Assembly (NCBI GenBank): GCA_023392035.1
Contig: JAEVZY010000323.1
Span: forward strand, 1-6,457
DNA length: 6,457 bases
Direction of reading: 5' to 3'
Origin: Pseudomonadota bacterium
Lineage (GTDB): Bacteria > Pseudomonadota > Gammaproteobacteria > Burkholderiales > Burkholderiaceae_D
Part shown: positions 1-5,073 of the stretch, one piece after another
Layout of the letters: every line of letters begins with the position of its first letter
How positions within the stretch are numbered: the stretch's first letter is position 1
Program-made: the position numbers and the translations under genes
Notes under the pieces: model-generated
Database searches by the model: none
What the model was told of the DNA's origin: nothing
What the model saw: the letters and a program-made list of their open reading frames with translations, nothing else

Positions 1-2
1 CA

Positions 3-28
3 ACGGGACGGCACATCTGCCGTCCCGT
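3..28 (-). terminator. Perfect 11-bp hairpin, probable intrinsic terminator of the leftmost unknown gene
   Basis: Bases 3-13 and 18-28 are exact reverse complements and enclose a 4-base loop, a GC-rich stem typical of a Rho-independent terminator. It lies 14 bases beyond the stop codon of the minus-strand gene that ends at 43. Only two bases follow the stem on the minus strand before the window ends, so the U-tract cannot be checked. On the plus strand the stem is followed by a mixed C/T stretch, not a clean T run. A terminator is the best reading; a bidirectional one serving a gene to the left is possible. Confidence 0.65.
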
Positions 29-42
29 GCCACTTTCCTGTT

Positions 43-1374
43 TCAGCTTTGCTCGGCTGGTTTTTTCTGCTCAGCGGGCTTCGGCGTCAAGCCGGGGAGA
101 GCAAAGCCGTACTTGCCCTTGGTGCCGGTTTCGCTGCCGGCCTGGGTCGTCGCCTGTGAGCCGGGCCCCATGCCTTGCGGTCTGGGCTGCGGAGCGGGCG
201 TCGTGCGCGGGGTGCCTGGCGTGCTGCTTACACTGGCGCCGGAACTGGCGTCGCCTTCCGCTGCGGTGATCGGATGTGCTGGCTGGGACTGCCCCTCTTC
301 CGTCTTGCGCTCTTCCTTGCGCTCCTTGTTGCCAGACACCTCTCGTTTGGTTTCCGTTTTCCCGAATTTTTCCCTTTTCGAGGCACTGGCGCGCTCTGGT
401 GTGGAGTCGCTTGTGCCGGACTTGGTTTTGGAAATGGTCTTCGGCTTGGACTTTCCGGCGGATTGCTCCTCACGTTGTATCTCGCTTCGTTGCGAGGCCG
501 GAGGAGTCTCTGCACCGGCGCCTTCATGGGAATGCTTGCGTTCAATGCTCTGGGTTGCAACCTGCGGCATCGAAACGGTTTTGGCCTGCTTCTTCAAGCT
601 GTCGAACGAAATGGTACCGGTTGGCGCAGAACTCCGGATCGGATTGGCTGACCTGGGCGCTTTGCCCAGCCGCGCCAGGGCTTGCTTAAGGGTTTGAAGT
701 CCTGTCGCCCGATCGCTTTCGTCCAGGTACGGCTCTTGCAGGTCCACTGCCAGGATCAGCAAGTTGCGCAGTGCGGGGCTCTTGTTGCCGACATCGCTGG
801 CCGCCGTCTGCAGACTTTTGACGTTGACGCCCTTCTCGCCAATCTTCCTCAGCTCATCCAGCAATTCTTCCTGAGTGGAGCAAACACCCTTGGCGACCAG
901 TTTGACCGTCTCATACGCCGCGTTATAGCTGGCGACGCTGGAGAATGCGGTTTGGCTGACGATCAAGGCATTGGTGTAGTGGATTGCCGTGTTGGCGTCG
1001 TATTTCTGGGCAGACAGGGTCAGCAGGAATTGCGAAGGCTTGAAACGCTCCATGTCTTCAAAAGCTTCGGCGTGCTCTTTCAACCAGCTCTTTTCAACCT
1101 TGATCCTGCTGAGTGCCACCCACTTCGCAACTCTCTCTTCCCTGTCCTCCGTCGGCCGGCACAGTTTGTCCAACTCCCCCTTGAGCGTCTTCTTCTGCGC
1201 CTTGTCCAGCGCCCACGCGGCCTTTCTTTCCCTGTGCTTTACCTTTGGCAGTTTTGAATACTCTCCGGATTTCGCTGACGATTCTGACGAATCGCCTTCC
1301 GTCTTCCGCTCGCGTGAAAGCTTGATCGGCCGCTTTGCCGAGGATTCAACACCACCCTTTCCTGCATATGCCAT
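43..1374 (-). CDS. Unrecognised 443-residue protein: basic N-terminus, helical core, long disordered tail
   Basis: I do not recognise a family. The ORF could open five codons earlier (1389), but the ATG at 1374 has AGGAG five bases upstream, so I place the start there. Residues 1-50 are basic, Ser/Lys/Glu-rich and look disordered. About 52-240 is a mostly alpha-helical region with regular hydrophobic spacing, for example SQFLLTL at about 114-120 and LRNLLILAV at about 202-210. From 240 to the end the chain is low complexity: Lys/Glu/Ser-rich to about 365, then Pro/Thr/Ser/Gly-rich, ending with a doubled KPAEQ. There is no Sec signal, transmembrane segment, or metal or nucleotide motif, and very few cysteines. 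The gene lies downstream of a second unknown gene on the same strand and has a probable terminator after it. A secreted effector-like or scaffold protein would fit this build, but that is only inference. The open frame, codon pattern and ribosome site make a real gene likely. Confidence 0.75.
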   Translation of the reverse strand: MAYAGKGGVESSAKRPIKLSRERKTEGDSSESSAKSGEYSKLPKVKHRERKAAWALDKAQKKTLKGELDKLCRPTEDREERVAKWVALSRIKVEKSWLKEHAEAFEDMERFKPSQFLLTLSAQKYDANTAIHYTNALIVSQTAFSSVASYNAAYETVKLVAKGVCSTQEELLDELRKIGEKGVNVKSLQTAASDVGNKSPALRNLLILAVDLQEPYLDESDRATGLQTLKQALARLGKAPRSANPIRSSAPTGTISFDSLKKQAKTVSMPQVATQSIERKHSHEGAGAETPPASQRSEIQREEQSAGKSKPKTISKTKSGTSDSTPERASASKREKFGKTETKREVSGNKERKEERKTEEGQSQPAHPITAAEGDASSGASVSSTPGTPRTTPAPQPRPQGMGPGSQATTQAGSETGTKGKYGFALPGLTPKPAEQKKPAEQS

Positions 1375-1379
1375 GTGCA

Positions 1380-1384
1380 CTCCT
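1380..1384 (-). promoter_or_regulatory. Ribosome binding site deciding the start at 1374
   Basis: The minus strand reads AGGAG here, five bases before the ATG at 1374. The alternative in-frame ATG at 1389 lies upstream of this site and has no comparable Shine-Dalgarno sequence of its own, so the downstream ATG is preferred. Confidence 0.65.
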
Positions 1385-1405
1385 GTCATTCGATGTCGTA
1401 GAGTG

Positions 1406-1426
1406 GGCAGACAACAATTGCCTGCC
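1406..1426. repeat. Near-perfect 9-bp inverted repeat with 3-base spacer, upstream of the leftmost gene
   Basis: GGCAGACAA and TTGCCTGCC flank CAA, with one mismatch between arms. The centre is about 42 bases upstream of the start at 1374, in the 179-base gap between the two unknown genes. Its size and position suit a dimeric regulator's operator. In minus-strand RNA the mismatch becomes a G-U pair, so a small hairpin is also possible. No T-tract follows, so it is not an obvious terminator. I found no convincing -35/-10 pair in this gap. A dyad of this quality can occur by chance. Confidence 0.3.
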
Positions 1427-1553
1427 TCGTGGCTTACGTCACTGGCCCGCGATGCAGGTTGCGAGGCGCTAGCAAGAATTCACACAAGGCTCAGGCGACG
1501 GGCGCGAAGCGCACGGCTGAATGGCTAAAGGCCGCCAGCGCAGACCGAGATCA

Positions 1554-2693
1554 TCAAATGAGGCGCAGATTAAGGTTGGCCAGTACAAAGTCGAACAAGG
1601 TGCTGCTTTCCGGAGCTCTGCGCAGGACCAGGCAAGCGACATTGGACTCGTCTTCCGAGCCCCCGTCGTCGCCTGGACGCGGCCTGGCGGCTGCGGCGTC
1701 TATGGCTCGAATGCTTCGATTCACGGCCGCGGCGAATTCCGACCATTTCCCAAAATTCTTCCTTGAGCTGTTTTTGGTTTGCGCCTCGAACCAGATCAAG
1801 GCGTCTTTCTGATTGACGGTCAAATTGATGAGTAGCGGAAGCAAGCTTTGGGAAAAACTCTTCTGATTTCTTCTTTGTTCTTCGTCTGCCAGGCGCAAAA
1901 TTCTGTTCAAAACCAGAAGCGAGGAATGCAAGTGCTTCTTATGGGCCAGGTTCTTGAGCACCGATTTCTGCAGGCGAAACCTGGGGTCGTAGTTCCGACC
2001 GGCGGAAGCACCGGTTCTGCGGACCCGTCTCAGCTTGAGGGGCGGCACCTCCACTTGCGGCCGGGTCAGTTCGGCGGAAGCACTTCTGCCCTTTGGCTGA
2101 ACCGTTTCGCTTGACTCGCTATAGCTATGGCTTTGGCTGCCCACACTGTCCGATCCCGCATTCAATCCGACATGGGATTGAGATTCTGCCTCGACGACCG
2201 AAGCGGAATCGTCCCCGGCTGACTGGTCGCTGGAACTCTCATACCGCCAACGGGGCTGGGTTGCGGTGCACACGATTCGGGGGCTTGCGGTCGGGCTTGC
2301 GCCTGACTTGGCGGACACCGGGCGCACTGCGTTTGTACTGGCAGGCTGCAGTTGGCTTAGACTGGCAAGCCAGAGTTTGAAGTCGGCCTCGGAGGAAGCC
2401 CTGACGGTACGGGCCGGAGCTGCGTTCGAACCCCACTTCTGCTCGGCGGAAGGCGTGATGGTAGGGGCCGGAGCTGGCTTCAAACCCGACTTCGGCCCTT
2501 TCTCGGCGGAAGGCCTGATGGTACGGGCCGGAGCTGGCTTCACCTCCGGCTTAGGCTGGCCGGAGGGGACTGGCTTCACCTCCGGCAAAGCATCAAAGCT
2601 GCTCTGCAATTCCCTGGCGGTTACAGCGGCCTTGCGGCCGCCGAACTGAGGAAAAGGTTTTCGTTTATTCGGCGAAATATCCTTGCCAATCAT
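1554..2693 (-). CDS. Unrecognised 379-residue protein with Pro/Ala tandem repeats and a C-terminal helical region
   Basis: No family recognised. The frame is open from 2759, but the ATG at 2693 has AAGGA eight bases upstream, whereas the 2759 ATG has only a weak purine stretch, so I start at 2693. Residues 1-36 are basic. About 37-106 is a Pro/Ala/Lys repeat region with variants of PAPARTIRPSAE recurring three times. About 150-205 is Ser/Asp/Glu/Gln-rich and probably disordered. A basic patch (LKLRRVRR, about 219-226) precedes a helical region at about 239-338 containing SQSLLPLL and a Trp/Phe-bearing helix. An acidic Asp/Glu/Gly/Ser run at about 341-350 and a short hydrophobic C-terminus close the protein. 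No signal peptide, membrane helix or catalytic motif is visible. It shares strand and general build with the next gene to its left and is divergent from minC. It could be secreted, a scaffold or nucleic-acid-binding; the sequence does not decide. Confidence 0.72.
   Translation of the reverse strand: MIGKDISPNKRKPFPQFGGRKAAVTARELQSSFDALPEVKPVPSGQPKPEVKPAPARTIRPSAEKGPKSGLKPAPAPTITPSAEQKWGSNAAPARTVRASSEADFKLWLASLSQLQPASTNAVRPVSAKSGASPTASPRIVCTATQPRWRYESSSDQSAGDDSASVVEAESQSHVGLNAGSDSVGSQSHSYSESSETVQPKGRSASAELTRPQVEVPPLKLRRVRRTGASAGRNYDPRFRLQKSVLKNLAHKKHLHSSLLVLNRILRLADEEQRRNQKSFSQSLLPLLINLTVNQKDALIWFEAQTKNSSRKNFGKWSEFAAAVNRSIRAIDAAAARPRPGDDGGSEDESNVACLVLRRAPESSTLFDFVLANLNLRLI
2401..2586. repeat. 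In-frame tandem DNA repeats inside the 379-residue gene
   Basis: Bases 2442-2482 and 2502-2542 match over 41 positions with two differences, an offset of 60 bases (20 codons). A partial third copy at 2401-2422 matches 2515-2536 with one difference. A separate 16-base direct repeat occurs at 2535-2550 and 2571-2586, 36 bases (12 codons) apart. All offsets are multiples of three, so gain or loss of units keeps the frame. The near identity at DNA level suggests recent duplication. Confidence 0.85.
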
Positions 2694-2701
2694 TGCTCGT
2701 G

Positions 2702-2706
2702 TCCTT
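2702..2706 (-). promoter_or_regulatory. Ribosome binding site deciding the start at 2693
   Basis: The minus strand reads AAGGA, eight bases before the ATG at 2693. This supports that start over the longer frame opening at 2759, which would add 22 residues across what is probably the divergent intergenic region. Confidence 0.55.
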
Positions 2707-2851
2707 GGAATGGATGACTCACGCGCAATTATGAGCGGAGTCCTTGTGCAGGCCAGCATGCTTTCTTACAAACACTTTCAAAAGCCGCGGGCGAATGACG
2801 AAGCGGGGTGCGAAGCTCAAGATCCGGCCCTCAATACGCCTTGCCCGCAGG

Positions 2852-2857
2852 TATAAT
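2852..2857 (+). promoter_or_regulatory. -10 element of the min operon promoter
   Basis: A perfect TATAAT lies 42 bases upstream of the minC ATG, implying a leader of roughly 35 bases. At 16-18 bp spacing the -35 area (about 2828-2835) does not resemble TTGACA, so the promoter may be weak at -35 or activator-assisted. No other comparable -10 is seen in the 206-base gap. I found no convincing promoter for the divergent minus-strand gene. Confidence 0.6.
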
Positions 2858-2899
2858 CCCCACCCATCAATCCGCCCTCAGCGGCACGCATCATCATCC

Positions 2900-3709
2900 A
2901 TGGCAAAACAGAACGTCGGGAAGATCCTGGAAGCGAAGATCGCAACCGTGGTCGCCCTCAATCTCATTCTGCACGACAGCAATCTGGAGACGATCCAGGC
3001 GCAGTTGCACCACATCGCCAACGGTCAGAAAGATTATTTCGACCATGAACTGGCGGTTATCGAGCTGGGCATGGATTCGGCGGCCGCCGAAGCCATGGAT
3101 TGGCCGGCACTGCTGGCCTTGTTGCGAGAATGGAATCTGAATCCGGTTGCGGTGCGCCATGCGCCTGCTGCATTGCACGAGCAGTTGCGCACACTTGGCC
3201 TGTCACTGGATGAAATCGCAGCACGTCCGGAAGCCGCGACCCCGCCCCCCGCTCCGACGCCAGCGCCATCCGTGAAACCGTCCGCCCGTGCGAAGGCCGA
3301 AGCCGCGCCCCTTGCGCCGGCCGCCGCCGCGCCGACCAAGGCCCCTTGCATGATCGTCGATACGCCGGTGCGTAGCGGCCAGCGCATTTATGCGCGCGGC
3401 GCCGACCTGGTGGTGACGGCCATCGTCAATGCCGGCGCCGAACTGATCGCCGATGGAAGCATTCACGTCTACGCGCCTTTGCGCGGCCGTGCGCTGGCCG
3501 GCGCGGCGGGTGAGCCCGGCGCCCGCATCTTCGCCTTGGAGATGGAGCCGGAGCTGGTCAGCATCGCCGGCATCTACCGAACTTTTGAAGAGGGTCCGCC
3601 GCCGGGACTGGGCAAAGTCCCCGCCGAAGTCAGGCTGGAAGGCGACCGCCTCGATTTGCGTGCCATCGGCGCCCCGGCGCTGGTGCCCAGCAAGAAGCCC
3701 AAACACTGA
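2900..3709 (+). CDS. minC: Septum site-determining protein MinC (FtsZ inhibitor)
   Basis: MinC is recruited to the membrane by ATP-bound MinD and blocks FtsZ polymerisation away from midcell. The 269-residue product has the expected two domains. Residues 1-105 form the variable N-terminal FtsZ-antagonist domain. A Pro/Ala-rich linker at about 110-150 joins it to the conserved C-terminal beta-helix domain from 151. That domain carries the family hallmarks RSGQRIYA (158-165), AGAELIADG (178-186), HVY (189-191) and RGRALAGA (195-202), the MinD-binding and dimer face, then ELVSIAGIY. The frame is open back to 2744, but that stretch contains the TATAAT element, and the protein starting at 2900 aligns with normal MinC. 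No strong Shine-Dalgarno sequence precedes this ATG, so translation may be modest. It is first in the minC-minD-minE operon, 44 bases before minD. The C-terminal lysine-rich tail after the beta-helix is slightly longer than in E. coli. Confidence 0.95.
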   Translation: MAKQNVGKILEAKIATVVALNLILHDSNLETIQAQLHHIANGQKDYFDHELAVIELGMDSAAAEAMDWPALLALLREWNLNPVAVRHAPAALHEQLRTLGLSLDEIAARPEAATPPPAPTPAPSVKPSARAKAEAAPLAPAAAAPTKAPCMIVDTPVRSGQRIYARGADLVVTAIVNAGAELIADGSIHVYAPLRGRALAGAAGEPGARIFALEMEPELVSIAGIYRTFEEGPPPGLGKVPAEVRLEGDRLDLRAIGAPALVPSKKPKH

Positions 3710-3740
3710 TCCGACATTCAGCCAATTCGCCAATTCATCT

Positions 3741-3746
3741 TAGGAG
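3741..3746 (+). promoter_or_regulatory. Ribosome binding site supporting the GTG start of minD
   Basis: TAGGAG lies seven bases before the GTG at 3754. The encoded residues from this GTG (MAKIIVVTSGKGG) match the canonical MinD N-terminus, so the non-ATG start is well supported. Confidence 0.8.
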
Positions 3747-3753
3747 CGTCCTT

Positions 3754-4569
3754 GTGGCAAAAATCATCGTCGTAACTTCGGGCAAGGGTGGCGTGGGTAA
3801 AACCACCTCCAGCGCCAGCTTCGCAACCGGCCTGGCCCTGCGCGGCCACCGGACCGCTGTGATCGATTTTGACGTCGGCTTGCGCAATCTTGATCTCATC
3901 ATGGGTTGCGAGCGGCGCGTGGTGTATGACCTGATCAATGTGATCAACAAGGAAGCCACGCTCAACCAGGCCCTGATCAAGGACAAGCATTGCGACAAGC
4001 TGTTCGTCCTGCCCGCTTCCCAGACCCGCGACAAGGAAGCGCTGACCGAAGCCGGCGTGGAGCAGGTGCTCAAGGACCTGGCCGACATGGATTTCGAATT
4101 CATCGTCTGCGATTCGCCGGCCGGCATCGAGCATGGCGCGGTGATGGCGCTCACCTTCGCCGATGAGGCGATCGTGGTGACCAATCCGGAAGTCTCTTCG
4201 GTGCGCGATTCGGACCGCATCCTGGGCATCATCCAGGCCAAGTCGCGCCGCGCGCTGAATGGCGATACGCCGGTCAAGGAGCATCTGCTCTTGACCCGCT
4301 ACGTGCCCAAGCGGGTGGACGCGGGCGAGATGCTGTCGCACCAGGACGTGCAGGAAATCCTGCGCATTCCGCTGATCGGCATCATCCCCGAATCGGAAAG
4401 CGTGCTGCACGCCTCCAACTCCGGCCAGCCGGCGATCCACATTGAAGGCAGCGACGTGGCCGAGGCCTATCAGGATGTGGTGGCGCGCTTCCTTGGCGAA
4501 GAGCGTCCCCTGCGTTTCACCGACTACCAGAAGCCCGGAATCCTGCAGCGCATCTTCGGAGGCAAGTAA
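3754..4569 (+). CDS. minD: Septum site-determining ATPase MinD
   Basis: MinD is a ParA/Mrp-type P-loop ATPase that binds the inner membrane as an ATP dimer, recruits MinC, and is released when MinE stimulates hydrolysis, giving pole-to-pole oscillation. The 271-residue product is full length. The deviant Walker A motif GKGGVGKTT spans 10-18, with signature Lys11 and P-loop Lys16. DFDVGLRN, with Asp38 and Asp40, is switch I, and CDSPAGIE, with Asp120, is Walker B/switch II. NPEVSSVRDSDRILG is the conserved MinD segment. The C-terminal PGILQRIFGG (about 261-270) is the amphipathic membrane-targeting helix. Translation starts at GTG with TAGGAG seven bases upstream. The stop codon overlaps the minE start by one base (TAATG), indicating translational coupling. 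No key residue is missing. Confidence 0.98.
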   Translation: MAKIIVVTSGKGGVGKTTSSASFATGLALRGHRTAVIDFDVGLRNLDLIMGCERRVVYDLINVINKEATLNQALIKDKHCDKLFVLPASQTRDKEALTEAGVEQVLKDLADMDFEFIVCDSPAGIEHGAVMALTFADEAIVVTNPEVSSVRDSDRILGIIQAKSRRALNGDTPVKEHLLLTRYVPKRVDAGEMLSHQDVQEILRIPLIGIIPESESVLHASNSGQPAIHIEGSDVAEAYQDVVARFLGEERPLRFTDYQKPGILQRIFGGK

Positions 4570-4838
4570 TGGCCCTGCTCTCATTCCTGTTCAACAGCAA
4601 GCCGAAGTCGGCCGCCACCGCCAAGGAAAGGCTGCAGATCATCATTGCCAGCGAGCGCAGCGGCAAGAGCGGTCCGGACTTCCTGCCGGCCCTGCGGCGC
4701 GAGCTGATCGAGGTGATCGCCAAGTACACCCGCGTCAACCCGGACGACATCAAGATTTCGCTCGATCGCCAGGGCAATCTTGAGGTGCTGGACGTGAATG
4801 TGGTGCTGCCGGACGCGGCCGAGGCGCGCGCGTCCTGA
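4569..4838 (+). CDS. minE: Cell division topological specificity factor MinE
   Basis: MinE binds membrane-bound MinD, displaces MinC and stimulates MinD ATPase, confining the division inhibitor to the poles. The 89-residue product is of normal length. Residues 1-12 (MALLSFLFNSKP) form the membrane-targeting sequence. AKERLQIIIASER at 18-30 is the MinD contact helix/strand, with Arg21, Leu22 and Ile25 in their usual places. The rest, including FLPALRRELIEVI, KYTRVNPDDIKI and LDVNVVLP, is the dimeric topological-specificity domain. GGAGG at 4558-4562, inside the end of minD, sits six bases before the ATG, which overlaps the minD stop by one base. It is the last gene of the operon. Confidence 0.98.
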   Translation: MALLSFLFNSKPKSAATAKERLQIIIASERSGKSGPDFLPALRRELIEVIAKYTRVNPDDIKISLDRQGNLEVLDVNVVLPDAAEARAS

Positions 4839-4846
4839 TGCGTCCA

Positions 4847-4870
4847 GCCGGCGCCCACCGCGGCGCTGGC
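4847..4870 (+). other. Weak hairpin just after minE without a T-tract
   Basis: GCCGGCGC (4847-4854) can pair with GCGCTGGC (4863-4870), with one G-U pair and an 8-base loop, starting nine bases after the minE stop. No T run follows on the plus strand, so it is not a standard intrinsic terminator. It could pause polymerase or protect the 3' end of the min transcript. GC-rich DNA forms such stems often. Confidence 0.25.
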
Positions 4871-4901
4871 GATTCACCGGCTTCATGCTTGCGCGAGGCT
4901 G

Positions 4902-4934
4902 AAAAAAAAAGGACGCGCCGGCAAGGGCGCGTCC
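4902..4934 (-). terminator. Intrinsic terminator oriented for the acetoacetyl-CoA synthetase strand
   Basis: GGACGCGCC (4911-4919) and GGCGCGTCC (4926-4934) form a perfect 9-bp stem with a 6-base loop. On the minus strand it is followed directly by nine T residues (A run at 4902-4910), a textbook Rho-independent terminator for transcription from the gene at 5051 and above. In the plus direction no T-tract follows the stem, so it would serve the min operon only weakly. Confidence 0.9.
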
Positions 4935-4962
4935 GCTGATGGGGTGTTTGCCGAAGTGGCGT

Positions 4963-5073
4963 TTACTGGTCCCAGGAATCCACGAAGTCATCCTTCGATT
5001 CGCTCGACGTATCGCCGAAGTAATCGTGATTTGCGTGAGACCGACCAAGCCTACCCCGCACGCTGCCGCGCAT
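4963..5073 (-). other. Short coding-like frame between the acetoacetyl-CoA synthetase stop and its terminator
   Basis: In a frame different from the synthetase, the minus strand encodes up to 36 residues from an ATG at 5073 (39 from one at 5082), ending in an acidic tail DDFVDSWDQ and a TAA at 4963-4965. The part beyond the synthetase stop (below 5051) includes HDYFGD and Ser/Asp/Glu codons in the style of the real genes, and sits just before a strong terminator. It looks like the C-terminal end of a gene. No well-spaced Shine-Dalgarno sequence precedes either ATG, and the start would overlap the synthetase. It may be a gene remnant, a small overlapping ORF or chance. Confidence 0.25.

Noticed and set aside
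113..1257. Plus-strand open frames of up to 194 codons opposite the leftmost gene
   Set aside because: They overlap each other and a better-supported gene, have Cys/Arg/Leu-rich shadow compositions and lack ribosome sites.
1375..1389. Five-codon longer start for the leftmost gene (ATG at 1389)
   Set aside because: The AGGAG ribosome site lies between this ATG and the one at 1374, so it can serve only the downstream start.
43..2693. Calling the two unknown genes type III effectors or a toxin-antitoxin pair
   Set aside because: No chaperone gene, catalytic motif, regulatory box or small overlapping partner is visible; composition alone is not enough.
2694..2759. 22-residue longer start for the second unknown gene (ATG at 2759)
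   Set aside because: Only a weak purine stretch precedes it, while AAGGA is well placed for the ATG at 2693. Not fully excluded.
2744..2899. In-frame 52-codon extension upstream of the minC ATG at 2900
   Set aside because: It contains the TATAAT element, is not MinC-like, and the protein from 2900 already has the normal MinC N-terminal domain.
3718..4584. Long minus-strand frame (288 codons) opposite minD
   Set aside because: It is the antisense shadow of minD, which is unmistakable on the plus strand.
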